Shown piece by piece: positions 1-8,966 of a stretch of 64,000 bases of DNA; within the stretch, counting starts at the first letter, position 1, and the number at the start of each line of letters is the position of its first letter. Source of the DNA: Comamonadaceae bacterium (lineage in GTDB: Bacteria; Pseudomonadota; Gammaproteobacteria; Burkholderiales; Burkholderiaceae_C). The translations under genes were made by a program, and so were the position numbers. The stretch is from positions 1 to 64,000 of the forward strand of contig CANEXF010000011.1 in assembly GCA_947443645.1 (NCBI GenBank), given 5' to 3'. The notes beneath the pieces are model-generated. The model made no database searches, had not been told where the DNA came from, and worked only from the letters and a program-made list of their open reading frames with translations.

Positions 1-138
1 AAAGCTCACTGGCAATTAAGCAGCGAGTGCGAAACGTTCGTCGTTTGCAGTTAGTTTTTTTGAATCAGTTTTACGAGCACACTCAGCTCGACATGCACCA
101 CACCGCGTCCGAACCCACGTCGAAACCAATGCAGCCCC
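1..138 (-). ncRNA. ssrA: tmRNA (ssrA), 3' part cut off by window edge
   Basis: Transfer-messenger RNA, which rescues stalled ribosomes and tags the incomplete protein for proteolysis. On the minus strand the 5' end reads GGGGCTGCATTGGTTTCGAC from base 138, the conserved tmRNA acceptor-stem start. The tag reading frame lies at 48-19 and encodes ANDERFALAA, followed by a TAA stop at 18-16; this is the tag form I associate with betaproteobacteria. The 3' pseudoknots and the tRNA-like 3' half lie outside the window. Its promoter must lie within or beyond the 3' end of gph, which stops 13 bases upstream. The identification is firm; the exact 5' base is inferred from the conserved motif. Confidence 0.95.
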
Positions 139-150
139 AAGAGGAGTAGT

Positions 151-816
151 TTAAGCCATTCGCAGCAAATTCAAGAGCGCTGCAGGAGAAACAATGGTGG
201 CGTCCGCCTTCCAGCCACTAACGTCGGCCAAGGAACCCAGGTAACCATAGGCCGCAGCGACCGTCGGCATGCCAGCAGCCCGTCCGGCCACGATGTCGCG
301 CTCGTCATCACCCACGTAGATACATCGACCAGGCTGGAGCGACAGTTGCCGCGCGGCCTCGAGCAGTGGCGCAGGATGCGGCTTGGCGTGCGGCGTGGTA
401 TCGCCACTGATGATGGTCTGCGCGGTACTGAAAAGGGGCATGGCTTTGGTGAGCGGCAGCGTGAAGCGGGCAGACTTGTTTGTCATCACGCCCCATTTGA
501 GTCCGACTCGGCAAATCTGTGAAATCAAGTCTGCAATGCCGTCAAACGCGTAGGTGCGCTCAGTCATGCAGGCTTCATAGTTGGAAAAAAACTCCAGTTT
601 CATCGCTTCAAAATCAGCATGCAAAGGCGTGATCCCGAAAGCAACACCTATCATGCCACGCGCGCCGGCACCGGCCATTGATCGGTACTGCTGCAGTGGC
701 AGCGATGCCAATCCGCGGTCCGTACGCATTTTGTCGGCAGCGGCGCCCAAGTCAGGCGCGCTGTCAATCAGCGTTCCGTCGAGATCGAACAGCACGGCAT
801 CAATATTTTTGAACAT
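151..816 (-). CDS. gph: Phosphoglycolate phosphatase (HAD family)
   Basis: A 221-residue HAD-superfamily hydrolase that dephosphorylates 2-phosphoglycolate in the cytosol. Motif I, FDLDGTLIDSAPDL, sits at residues 10-23 with both catalytic aspartates. A motif II region (GVMTNK) is near residue 111 and the motif III/IV region (GDDERDIVAGRAAGM) near residue 170. Length is normal for Gph. It follows ubiG on the same strand with a 33-base gap, and gph next to ubiG is a common proteobacterial arrangement, so the two are probably co-transcribed. Other HAD phosphatases share these motifs; the ubiG neighbour favours Gph. Confidence 0.9.
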   Translation of the reverse strand: MFKNIDAVLFDLDGTLIDSAPDLGAAADKMRTDRGLASLPLQQYRSMAGAGARGMIGVAFGITPLHADFEAMKLEFFSNYEACMTERTYAFDGIADLISQICRVGLKWGVMTNKSARFTLPLTKAMPLFSTAQTIISGDTTPHAKPHPAPLLEAARQLSLQPGRCIYVGDDERDIVAGRAAGMPTVAAAYGYLGSLADVSGWKADATIVSPAALLNLLRMA

Positions 817-849
817 AAAAGTGTAAAAACTGAAAAGCCAGCCGAGTCT

Positions 850-1557
850 TCAGGACTTCGTTGTGGCGAACATGTAGTTGACGCTGGTGTCCGCATCAAG
901 CCAGTAGCGGCGGCTCAATGGGTTGTAATGCATGCCGCGGGTTTGCTGCAAATCCAAGCCAGTTGAGCGACAAAAGCCGGCTAATTCGCTGGGTTTGATC
1001 AACTTGGCGTATTCGTGTGTGCCGCGCGGTAGCAATTGCAGCACGTATTCGGCGCCCACAATGGCGAGTAAAAAGGCCTTGACGTTGCGGTTGATGGTGG
1101 AGAAAAACACATGCCCACCGGGCTTGACCAGTGCTGCACAGGCTCTGACAACCGAGCTTGGGTCCGGTACGTGCTCCAGCATTTCCATGCAGGTGACCAC
1201 GTCAAAGCTGCCCGGTTGCTCAGCAGCCAGCGCCTCGGCACTGATTTCCTGATAACTCACGCCCTCGGTCTGCGCCTCCAACGCATGGAGCTGAGCCACT
1301 TTGAGCGCCTTGCTGGCAAGGTCGATTCCCAGAACCTGTGCGCCCTTGCGTGCCATGGAGTCCGACAAAATGCCACCGCCACACCCCACGTCCAGCACGC
1401 GCTGACCCTTCAGGGGATGCAGACTCTCAATCCAATCGAGTCGAAGAGGGTTGATCTGGTGAAGTGGTCGAAATTCGCTTTCGGTATCCCACCAGCGATG
1501 GGCGAGGTCGGAAAATTTGGCGAGTTCGGCGGGGTCAAAGTTGTTGGTGATCGGCAT
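850..1557 (-). CDS. ubiG: Ubiquinone biosynthesis O-methyltransferase UbiG
   Basis: SAM-dependent O-methyltransferase that performs both O-methylations in ubiquinone synthesis. The 235-residue protein has the SAM-binding motif [16 protein letters not shown] around residues 54-69, the acidic motif II region (GIDLA) and the segment [16 protein letters not shown] typical of UbiG. Length matches the family. The N-terminus [20 protein letters not shown] resembles UbiG starts (D..E..KF..LA..WWD). It lies downstream of the OmpA-family gene but is separated from it by a strong terminator at 1581-1610, so it probably has its own promoter there. It likely forms a short operon with gph. Confidence 0.95.
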   Translation of the reverse strand: MPITNNFDPAELAKFSDLAHRWWDTESEFRPLHQINPLRLDWIESLHPLKGQRVLDVGCGGGILSDSMARKGAQVLGIDLASKALKVAQLHALEAQTEGVSYQEISAEALAAEQPGSFDVVTCMEMLEHVPDPSSVVRACAALVKPGGHVFFSTINRNVKAFLLAIVGAEYVLQLLPRGTHEYAKLIKPSELAGFCRSTGLDLQQTRGMHYNPLSRRYWLDADTSVNYMFATTKS

Positions 1558-1580
1558 AGCTTGATTATCGTTGAGGCATA

Positions 1581-1610
1581 AAAAAAACCGCGCCGTAGCG
1601 CGGTTTTTTT
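1581..1610 (-). terminator. Rho-independent terminator after the OmpA-family gene
   Basis: A perfect inverted repeat with 13-base arms (AAAAAAACCGCGC / GCGCGGTTTTTTT) and a 4-base loop, with A and T runs on both sides so that it can work in either direction. It lies 17 bases past the OmpA-family stop codon and before ubiG. Confidence 0.93.
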
Positions 1611-1627
1611 AGAGCGATCCGTGAGGA

Positions 1628-2275
1628 TTACTTATTTGAGCGTGTACCAACCACTTCGATTTCCACGCGACGGTTTTTCGCACGGCCTTCAGCAGTTTTG
1701 TTGTCAGCAACTGGCTGTTTCTCGCCTTTGCCTTCGGTGTAAACGCGATTTTTCTCGATACCTTTGGAAACGAGATAAGCCTTGACAGCTTCTGAACGGC
1801 GAACCGACAGCTTCTGGTTGTAAGCATCGCTACCGACGGAATCGGTGTGACCCACGGCAATGATGACTTCCAGGTTGATGCCCTTGATCTTGCCAACGAG
1901 GTCATCCAGCTTGGCTTTGCCATCTGGTTTGATCACGGACTTGTTGAAGTCAAAGAATGCGTCAGCTGCATAGGTGACTTTTGTAGCCACGGTTGCAGGA
2001 ACTGGGGCAGGAGCAGGAGCAGCTTTTGGAGCCGGTGCTGGAGTTGCAGCCTCAGCTACAGGAGCAGCCATTGGCTTTGGAACAATCGCGCCATCGCAGC
2101 CTGGAGATGCAGTCGCAGGAGTCCAGTTGGCGTCACGCCAGCAGAGCTCGTTGGTGCCGTTTTTCCAATTCAGTTCGCCGGAAGCATTCTTCCAGTTGTC
2201 GACTGTTTGTGCACCAGCAGCCGTAGCAAGCGCCGCGGAAGCAAACAACATTGCCATTTTGTTGAGTTTGTTCAT
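1628..2275 (-). CDS. OmpA-family outer membrane protein
   Basis: A 215-residue exported protein with a signal peptide (residues 1-22, ending AAGAQ). A short domain with repeated SGELNWKNGTNELCW-like text follows, then an Ala/Pro-rich linker at about residues 65-95. The C-terminal OmpA-like peptidoglycan-binding domain (about 100-210) carries GHTDSVGSDAYNQKLSVRRS and ends in NRRVEIEV, the canonical signatures. There is no large beta-barrel domain, so it resembles the short OmpA-like proteins of Burkholderiales. A good ribosome site (AGGAG) precedes the ATG. The 259 bases between it and gyrA must hold divergent promoters; I see no convincing operator there. Confidence 0.92.
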   Translation of the reverse strand: MNKLNKMAMLFASAALATAAGAQTVDNWKNASGELNWKNGTNELCWRDANWTPATASPGCDGAIVPKPMAAPVAEAATPAPAPKAAPAPAPVPATVATKVTYAADAFFDFNKSVIKPDGKAKLDDLVGKIKGINLEVIIAVGHTDSVGSDAYNQKLSVRRSEAVKAYLVSKGIEKNRVYTEGKGEKQPVADNKTAEGRAKNRRVEIEVVGTRSNK

Positions 2276-2534
2276 GGTTCTCCTCTAGAGAAAGTCCGCA
2301 GACTGGCTGCGATTAATAAGTTACACGCCGTGAATGACCATCACCCCAAGCGTTACAGTTATTGTGCCACAGCGGATCGGCTCCACAAGTGCGCTATCGC
2401 CTTCGTCTTACATAGACACGGGAAAGTTTTAAAGTTTGTTGCAGCATAGCCACAACGGCAACACCGTAAACTCAGGCCTTAAAATGACACCGCCACTATC
2501 GTACCGATGGTGACAAATTCAACTCAGGCCTCCC

Positions 2535-5225
2535 ATGACCCAGTTTGCCAAAGAAACCCTGCCCATCAGTCTTGAGGAGGAAATGCGACGCAGTTACCTC
2601 GATTACGCCATGAGCGTGATCGTTGGTCGCGCCTTGCCTGACGCAAGGGACGGGCTCAAGCCTGTGCACAGACGCGTGTTGTTCGCCATGCATGAGCTCA
2701 ATAACGACTGGAATCGCCCATATAAGAAGTCGGCGCGTATCGTTGGTGACGTTATCGGCAAATACCACCCCCATGGCGACAGCGCGGTATATGAAACGAT
2801 TGTTCGCATGGCGCAGGATTTTTCACTGCGGCACATGCTGGTGGACGGCCAGGGCAACTTCGGATCGGTGGACGGTGACAACGCCGCAGCCATGCGATAC
2901 ACCGAAATCCGCATGTCCAAGATTGCGCACGAGTTGCTTGCCGATCTGGACAAGGAAACCGTGGATTTCGGACCGAACTACGACGGCAGCGAACAAGAGC
3001 CCTTGGTCATGCCAGCCCGATTCCCGAATTTGCTGGTGAATGGCTCATCAGGCATTGCAGTGGGCATGGCGACCAACATCCCCCCTCACAACCTTAATGA
3101 AGTGGTGGATGGTTGCCTGCACTTGTTACGTAATCCGCAAGCCACGATTGACGAATTGATGGAAATCATTCCGGCACCGGACTTCCCCACGGCCGGCATC
3201 ATTTATGGCATCAACGGCGTCAAGGACGGCTACCGGACCGGTCGCGGCAAAGTCGTGATGCGCGCCAAGTGCCATTTTGAAGACATAGACAAGGGACAGC
3301 GCCAATCCATCATCGTCGATGAGCTGCCCTACCAGGTCAACAAAAAGACCCTGCAAGAACGCATGGCTGAGCTTGTCCACGAGAAGAAAATTGAAGGCAT
3401 CAGCCATATTCAGGACGAGAGCGACAAGTCCGGCATGCGCCTGGTGATCGAGCTCAAACGCGGGGAAGTACCAGAAGTTGTCTTGAACAATCTCTACAAG
3501 CAAACCCAGCTGCAGGACACATTCGGCATCAACATGGTGGCGCTGATCAACGGCCAGCCCAAACTTTGTAACCTTAAAGACCTGATTCAGGTCTTCTTGT
3601 CGCACCGCCGCGAAGTTGTAACACGGCGCACGGTTTACACCCTGCGCAAGGCCCGTGAACGTGGTCATGTGCTGGAAGGCTTGGCCGTGGCACTGGCCAA
3701 TATTGATGAGTTCATTGCCATCATCCGCAGTGCGCCCACCCCTCCAGTCGCCAAGGCCGAGCTGATGCTCAAGGCTTGGGACAGCAGCGTGGTTCGCGAA
3801 ATGCTGACGCGTACACGCGCTGATGGCGGTATTGTCAATGCCGACGACTACCGTCCGGACGGACTCGAAACGGCTTATGGCATGGGCAGTGACGGCCTTT
3901 ACCGTCTCTCGGAAACCCAGGCGCAGGAAATTCTGCAGATGCGTCTGCAACGCCTGACGGGTCTGGAACAAGACAAAATTGTGGCCGAGTACAAAGAGGT
4001 CATGGCAGAAATTGACGATCTGCTGGACATTCTTTCCAGGCCGGAGCGTGTCTCCACCATCATCGGCGAGGAGCTCACAGCCATCAAACAGGAGTTCGGT
4101 CAGACCAAGCTGGGCGCGCGTCGCAGCCTGATAGAGCACAGCTCATTTGACCTGAGCACTGAAGATCTGATCACGCCAACTGACATGGTGGTCACGCTAT
4201 CGCACACCGGCTACATCAAAAGCCAGCCGCTTTCCGAATACCGCGCCCAAAAACGCGGCGGCCGTGGCAAGCAGGCCACCGCGACCAAAGAAGACGACTG
4301 GGTCGATCAGCTGTTTATTGCCAACACCCACGACTACATCCTGTGCTTTTCCAACCGCGGACGGCTTTACTGGCTCAAGGTCTGGGAGGTACCGGCAGGA
4401 TCGCGCGGCTCACGCGGCCGCCCTATTGTCAACATGTTCCCTTTGCAGGAAGGCGAGAAAATCACAGTGGTTCTGCCTTTGACCGGCGAAAAGCGCACCT
4501 TCCCGGCAGACCAGTACGTGTTCATGTCGACTTCCATGGGAACGGTCAAAAAGACCCCGCTGGATGATTTCAACAACCCGCGCAAGGCCGGCATTATTGC
4601 GGTCGACCTCGATGACGGCGACTTTTTGATTGGCGCAGCGCTGACCGACGGCACGCATGATGTGATGCTCTTTTCCGACGGCGGCAAAGCCGTGCGATTT
4701 GACGAAAATGATGTCCGCCCCATGGGTCGTACTGCGCGCGGCGTGCGCGGCATGATGCTTGAAGAAAGCCAGAACGTCATCGCCATGCTGGTTGCAGAAG
4801 ACGAGCAGCAAAGCGTGCTGACAGCCACCCAGAACGGCTACGGTAAGCGCACATCCATCACCGAGTACACGCGCCATGGACGCGGCACCAAGGGCATGAT
4901 CGCAATTCAGCAAAGCGAGCGAAACGGCAAGGTTGTCGCGGCCACACTGGTTCACGCTGACGATGAAATCATGCTGATCACCGACAAAGGTGTGCTGGTG
5001 CGTACACGCGTGAGTGAAATCCGCGAAATGGGCAGAGCGACGCAAGGCGTGACGCTGATAGGTCTGGATGAAGGCTCGCAATTGAGCGGCCTGCAAAGAA
5101 TTGTCGAAAACGATGCTGCGCTCGATTCAGGCGACACCGTCAACGCAAGTGAAAGCGCGGAAGGCGCAGGCCCGACGGATCTGCCACCGGATACATCCAC
5201 ATCCAATCCTAAAAGCACGGAATGA
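2535..5225 (+). CDS. gyrA: DNA gyrase subunit A
   Basis: Breakage-reunion subunit of DNA gyrase, 896 residues. The N-terminal domain carries the catalytic tyrosine at residue 122 in [11 protein letters not shown]. The quinolone-determining region reads [13 protein letters not shown], with Ser83 and, in E. coli numbering, Glu at 87 instead of Asp. The C-terminal pinwheel domain (about residues 530-870) carries the GyrA box QKRGGRGK near residue 570 and ends in an acidic Ser/Thr-rich tail. It is the first gene of a long plus-strand run. Its stop overlaps the next start as ATGA at 5222-5225, suggesting translational coupling. Confidence 0.98.
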   Translation: MTQFAKETLPISLEEEMRRSYLDYAMSVIVGRALPDARDGLKPVHRRVLFAMHELNNDWNRPYKKSARIVGDVIGKYHPHGDSAVYETIVRMAQDFSLRHMLVDGQGNFGSVDGDNAAAMRYTEIRMSKIAHELLADLDKETVDFGPNYDGSEQEPLVMPARFPNLLVNGSSGIAVGMATNIPPHNLNEVVDGCLHLLRNPQATIDELMEIIPAPDFPTAGIIYGINGVKDGYRTGRGKVVMRAKCHFEDIDKGQRQSIIVDELPYQVNKKTLQERMAELVHEKKIEGISHIQDESDKSGMRLVIELKRGEVPEVVLNNLYKQTQLQDTFGINMVALINGQPKLCNLKDLIQVFLSHRREVVTRRTVYTLRKARERGHVLEGLAVALANIDEFIAIIRSAPTPPVAKAELMLKAWDSSVVREMLTRTRADGGIVNADDYRPDGLETAYGMGSDGLYRLSETQAQEILQMRLQRLTGLEQDKIVAEYKEVMAEIDDLLDILSRPERVSTIIGEELTAIKQEFGQTKLGARRSLIEHSSFDLSTEDLITPTDMVVTLSHTGYIKSQPLSEYRAQKRGGRGKQATATKEDDWVDQLFIANTHDYILCFSNRGRLYWLKVWEVPAGSRGSRGRPIVNMFPLQEGEKITVVLPLTGEKRTFPADQYVFMSTSMGTVKKTPLDDFNNPRKAGIIAVDLDDGDFLIGAALTDGTHDVMLFSDGGKAVRFDENDVRPMGRTARGVRGMMLEESQNVIAMLVAEDEQQSVLTATQNGYGKRTSITEYTRHGRGTKGMIAIQQSERNGKVVAATLVHADDEIMLITDKGVLVRTRVSEIREMGRATQGVTLIGLDEGSQLSGLQRIVENDAALDSGDTVNASESAEGAGPTDLPPDTSTSNPKSTE

Positions 5226-5824
5226 AAAAATTATTGACAGCTTTGGCCATCGCAAGTCTTGCGCTGTGCACTGCGAGCCAGGCCCAAAGCGTAGACGCCA
5301 AGCTGGAGTTGGCGACCAGAGTCGTTGCGCTGCAGCAAGGCCCGGAACTCAACCGACTGGTAGCAGAGCTTGCAGACAGCGCCGCCCAGGAAGTCGTGCA
5401 AAGCTGGACGGCCAAGCTTCAGACGACAGTCCCCAAAGCCAGGCAGCAACAAGCAAGCGATGCGCTCAATGCAGAACTCCGAACGTATTTCGACGACGTC
5501 TCAAAACTGATCAACGGCAAGGTCAGCCAGGTCAACAGCACCGCGCTGGTACCGGCCTACATGGATCGCTTTAGCGTCGAAGAACTCAGGCAGATTGCAG
5601 CATTTTTCGAGTCACCTGTGATCCGGAAATTTCAGGCTGCAGCACCCGAACTGGGCAACATCTTTGTCAAGCAACTTGTGGACGCGACGCGTGCTGATGT
5701 CGCTGTGCGCATGAAACAGTTTGATGAGGCAGCCGCCAAGATCGTCGGCACATTGCCTGCGCCCAAGCAGGCGCCGACACCCCCCGGCACGGCGGAAAAA
5801 AGCAAGCCTGCAAACAAGAAATGA
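5222..5824 (+). CDS. DUF2059-family secreted protein
   Basis: A 200-residue protein with a clear Sec signal peptide ([22 protein letters not shown]). The body is helical, and the segment [20 protein letters not shown] near residues 114-133 is typical of the DUF2059 domain. The C-terminus is a Pro/Lys-rich tail. It is probably periplasmic; the function of this family is not known to me. The gene overlaps gyrA at its start and serC at its end, both as ATGA, so its expression is tied to this housekeeping operon. A DUF2059 gene between gyrA and serC is a recurring Comamonadaceae arrangement as I recall. Confidence 0.85.
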   Translation: MKKLLTALAIASLALCTASQAQSVDAKLELATRVVALQQGPELNRLVAELADSAAQEVVQSWTAKLQTTVPKARQQQASDALNAELRTYFDDVSKLINGKVSQVNSTALVPAYMDRFSVEELRQIAAFFESPVIRKFQAAAPELGNIFVKQLVDATRADVAVRMKQFDEAAAKIVGTLPAPKQAPTPPGTAEKSKPANKK

Positions 5825-6912
5825 AGCGGCCTTTTAACTTTTCGGCAGGCCCTGCCTGCCTGCCCGAGGATGTCTTGGCCGAGGCGGCCGCAGACATGCT
5901 GGACTGGCATGGCAGTGGCATGAGCGTGATGGAAATGAGTCATCGCGGCAAGGAGTTTGTCTCCATCTACGAAGAAGCTGAAAGCGACTTCAGGGAACTG
6001 CTTGCGGTGCCTGCGGAGTTCAGCATTCTTTTCATGCAAGGCGGCGGCATTGCAGAAAACGCCATCGTGCCGCTGAATTTGTCACGCGGCGAACAGGCCG
6101 ACTACGTGGTCACGGGAAACTGGAGCGAACGCTCGCAAAAAGAAGCCCGCAAGTACTGCACGGTCAATATCGCTGCGAGCAATGTGTCGGACGGACACAC
6201 CAGCCTGCCTGCGCCAGCCAGCTGGCAACTTCGGCCTGAGGCGCGCTACGTCCACGTCTGTAGCAATGAGACGGTGCACGGCATCGAAATGCATGAGCTG
6301 CCTGACTTGAAGGCGCTCGGAAGCAGCGCACCCTTGGTGATTGACTTTTCTTCTCACATGGCGTCCCGTCCCGTCGACTGGTCCCGCGTTGGATTAGCCT
6401 ATGGCGGCGCGCAAAAAAATGTCGGTCCGGCTGGACTGACGCTGGTGGTGGTACGCAAAGACTTGCTGGGTCACGCCTTGCAGCATTGCCCGACAGCGTT
6501 CGACTACAAAATCGTGTCGGACAGCCAGTCGATGTACAACACGCCGCCGACTTATGCCATTTACATCGCCGGCTTGACTTTCAAATGGCTCAAGCGGCAA
6601 GGTGGGATTGCGGCCATAGAGCAACACAACATCGCCAAAGCGGAACTGCTCTACAACTTCATTGACAACTCTGATTTGTATTTCAACCGCGTTGCCAAGG
6701 ACTGCCGATCGCGCATGAACCTGCCATTTTTCCTGAAACAGGACAAGCTCAACGAGCCATTTCTTGCGGGCGCAAAAGCCAACGGTCTGCTGCAACTCAA
6801 GGGCTACAAGACGCTGGGCGGCATGCGCGCCAGCATTTACAACGCCATGCCCTTTGAAGGCGTGCAGGCCCTCGTGACCTACATGCGAGAATTCGAGCTT
6901 AAAAACGCCTGA
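5821..6912 (+). CDS. serC: Phosphoserine aminotransferase
   Basis: PLP enzyme converting 3-phosphohydroxypyruvate to phosphoserine, and also acting in pyridoxine synthesis. The 363-residue protein starts [19 protein letters not shown], the classic SerC N-terminus. The PLP-binding lysine lies in [14 protein letters not shown] near residue 201, preceded by [12 protein letters not shown]. The C-terminus [19 protein letters not shown] is also diagnostic. The ATG overlaps the upstream stop (ATGA). It sits just before pheA-tyrA-aroA, linking serine and aromatic amino acid synthesis. Confidence 0.97.
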   Translation: MKRPFNFSAGPACLPEDVLAEAAADMLDWHGSGMSVMEMSHRGKEFVSIYEEAESDFRELLAVPAEFSILFMQGGGIAENAIVPLNLSRGEQADYVVTGNWSERSQKEARKYCTVNIAASNVSDGHTSLPAPASWQLRPEARYVHVCSNETVHGIEMHELPDLKALGSSAPLVIDFSSHMASRPVDWSRVGLAYGGAQKNVGPAGLTLVVVRKDLLGHALQHCPTAFDYKIVSDSQSMYNTPPTYAIYIAGLTFKWLKRQGGIAAIEQHNIAKAELLYNFIDNSDLYFNRVAKDCRSRMNLPFFLKQDKLNEPFLAGAKANGLLQLKGYKTLGGMRASIYNAMPFEGVQALVTYMREFELKNA

Positions 6913-6938
6913 AAGTGCGCCAGACTGGCGCTGCACAA

Positions 6939-8021
6939 ATGACATTTAACCTCGCTGATTTACGCGTTGAAATTGACGCCATTGACCAGGAACTATTGAC
7001 CCTGTTGAACCGACGTGCGCGCGTTGCCGAGCATGTAGGAGAAGTCAAAAAGCGCGAGGGAACACCGTTTTTCAGGCCGGACCGCGTTGCCATGGTGATT
7101 GAAAAAATCCAGAAAGCCAACACCGGCCCCCTGAAAAACGAACATGTCGCGGCGGTATGGCGTGAAATCATGTCTGCCTGCCTGGCGCTGGAGTCGCCAG
7201 TCAGAGTCGCCTACCTGGGCCCGGCAGGCACCTTCAGTGAACAAGCTGCCCTGCAGTTTTTTGGCGCCAGCATTGAGCATGTTCCATGCGCAAGCATTGA
7301 CGAGGTGTTCCGCGCAACCGCTTCAGGTAGCGCCAGCTACGGCGTGGTACCGGTTGAAAACTCCACCGAAGGTGTCGTGTCGCGATCGCTGGACCTGTTT
7401 CTTGGCTCGCCTTTGCACATCGTTGGCGAAACCAGCCTGATGGTGAGGCACAACCTGCTGCGGCTGACCGACTCCATGGAGGGCATAGAAGCGGTTTATG
7501 CCCATCCCCAGGCGCTGGCGCAATGCCAGGGCTGGCTAAACACACACTTGCCCAACGCCGAGCGGCATGCCGTGTCCAGTAATGCAGAAGGTGCGCGCCT
7601 GGCCTCGACCAACCCGGCCTGGGCCGGCATTGCCAGTGAGCGCGCGGGAGCGCAGTTCGGCCTGCACATGCCGGCGCACGGCATACAGGACGACGCGTTC
7701 AACCGAACCCGCTTTGCCGTGGTTTGCCTGCCCCAAACCCTGCCCGCGCCTGCCGCATCAGGCAAGGACTGCATCAGTCTGGTGGTCTCTGTTGCCAACC
7801 GTCCGGGCGCGGTGCACGATATTTTGATGCCGCTCAAGGACCACGGCGTGTCCATGACACGCTTCGAGTCTCGCCCGGCCCGTTCCGGCCAATGGGAATA
7901 CTATTTTTATATTGACCTGCAAGGCCACCCTTCGCAGCCGCATGTCAAGGCGGCGCTGGCCGAGTTGCAGCATCTGTGCGCGTTTTTCAAAGTGCTGGGA
8001 ACCTACCCGGTGACTGAATGA
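6939..8021 (+). CDS. pheA: Chorismate mutase / prephenate dehydratase (P-protein)
   Basis: Bifunctional enzyme for phenylalanine synthesis. The chorismate mutase domain spans about residues 5-85 (LADLRVEIDAIDQELLTLLN, then KKREGTPFFRPDRV). The prephenate dehydratase domain spans about 90-270 (VAYLGPAGTFSEQAA; VVPVENSTEGVVSRSLDLF). The ACT regulatory domain is C-terminal (NRPGAVHDILMPLKDHGVSMTRFESRP), so feedback inhibition by phenylalanine is expected. I chose the ATG at 6939, giving MTFNLADLR as in relatives. An in-frame GTG at 6915 would add eight residues, and neither start has a clear ribosome site. It follows serC closely. Confidence 0.96.
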   Translation: MTFNLADLRVEIDAIDQELLTLLNRRARVAEHVGEVKKREGTPFFRPDRVAMVIEKIQKANTGPLKNEHVAAVWREIMSACLALESPVRVAYLGPAGTFSEQAALQFFGASIEHVPCASIDEVFRATASGSASYGVVPVENSTEGVVSRSLDLFLGSPLHIVGETSLMVRHNLLRLTDSMEGIEAVYAHPQALAQCQGWLNTHLPNAERHAVSSNAEGARLASTNPAWAGIASERAGAQFGLHMPAHGIQDDAFNRTRFAVVCLPQTLPAPAASGKDCISLVVSVANRPGAVHDILMPLKDHGVSMTRFESRPARSGQWEYYFYIDLQGHPSQPHVKAALAELQHLCAFFKVLGTYPVTE

Positions 8022-8078
8022 CACACACCGGGTGGCGGACAAAGTCGCAGATGCATCGCAAAAAACCGGTTTCATTTC

Positions 8079-8957
8079 ATGTTTGAACAATTAGGCCTTG
8101 TAGGCTGCGGCCTCATGGGCGGCTCATTTGCCCTGGCGCTCAAACGCGCCGGGCTGGTCAAACGTGTTGTTGGTTACAGCAAGTCGCCCTCCACCACCGA
8201 GCGTGCGCGCCAGATGGGTGTGATCGATGTGGAAGCGCCTTCAGCACTGCTGGCGGTGTCAGGTGCGGACATTGTGCTGCTGGCCGTGCCGGTTTCCGCC
8301 ACCGAAGCCAGTTTCAAGGCCATTCGCCATCTGATCACGCCGACGACCCTGGTCATGGATGTAGGCTCGACCAAACACGATGTCGTCGATGCCGCACGCC
8401 GGACATTGCGCGACAAGCTGGGCTGCTTTGTACCCGCGCACCCCATCACGGGCAAAGAAGTGTCTGGCGTCGAGCATGCAGATGCCGGTCTTTACACGGG
8501 CAAGCAAGTGATATTGACGCCAATTGAGCGCACTTTCACGGCCCAGCTGCAGCAAGCCAGCACGGTCTGGACCGCGCTGGGCTGCCATGTCGTGCAAATG
8601 TCGCCGCAAGCGCACGATGCGGCCTACGCAGCCGTGAGCCATTTGCCGCATTTGCTCGCTTTTGCGCTGATGAGCGGCATTGCCGGACAACCTCAGGGCA
8701 AGGAGTTCATGTCACTGGCTGGGCCCGGCTTTCGCGACTTCACGCGCATTGCTGCAAGTGATCCAAAAATGTGGCGCGATATCCTCATCGCGAACCGCGA
8801 ATACCTGCTGGAGCAGTCAAAAATCTTTCAGCAGACCTTGCAGTCGCTGGAAAAGCTGATTGCAAGCGGCGATGGCGACGCACTGGAGGCGCAGATAGCA
8901 CAGGCCAGCCAGAGTCGCGCCAAGTGGCGTGTTGCCTCGCCCAAATCACACGAGTAA
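8079..8957 (+). CDS. tyrA: Prephenate dehydrogenase
   Basis: NAD(P)-dependent enzyme making 4-hydroxyphenylpyruvate from prephenate in tyrosine synthesis. The 292-residue protein has the dinucleotide-binding motif GLVGCGLMGGSFA at residues 6-18, and the family segments DVGSTKHDVV and HPITGKEVSGVEHA follow. Length fits a monofunctional TyrA without ACT domain. It lies between pheA and the aroA-cmk fusion with short gaps, in the aromatic part of the operon. Confidence 0.95.
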   Translation: MFEQLGLVGCGLMGGSFALALKRAGLVKRVVGYSKSPSTTERARQMGVIDVEAPSALLAVSGADIVLLAVPVSATEASFKAIRHLITPTTLVMDVGSTKHDVVDAARRTLRDKLGCFVPAHPITGKEVSGVEHADAGLYTGKQVILTPIERTFTAQLQQASTVWTALGCHVVQMSPQAHDAAYAAVSHLPHLLAFALMSGIAGQPQGKEFMSLAGPGFRDFTRIAASDPKMWRDILIANREYLLEQSKIFQQTLQSLEKLIASGDGDALEAQIAQASQSRAKWRVASPKSHE

Positions 8958-8966
8958 GTTAGCGCC

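Noticed and set aside
3126..4139. Long minus-strand open frame (337 codons) opposite gyrA
   Set aside because: It mirrors the third-position GC bias of gyrA; no domain or ribosome site. The same holds for long frames opposite dxs (47401-48513) and polA (57225-58451).
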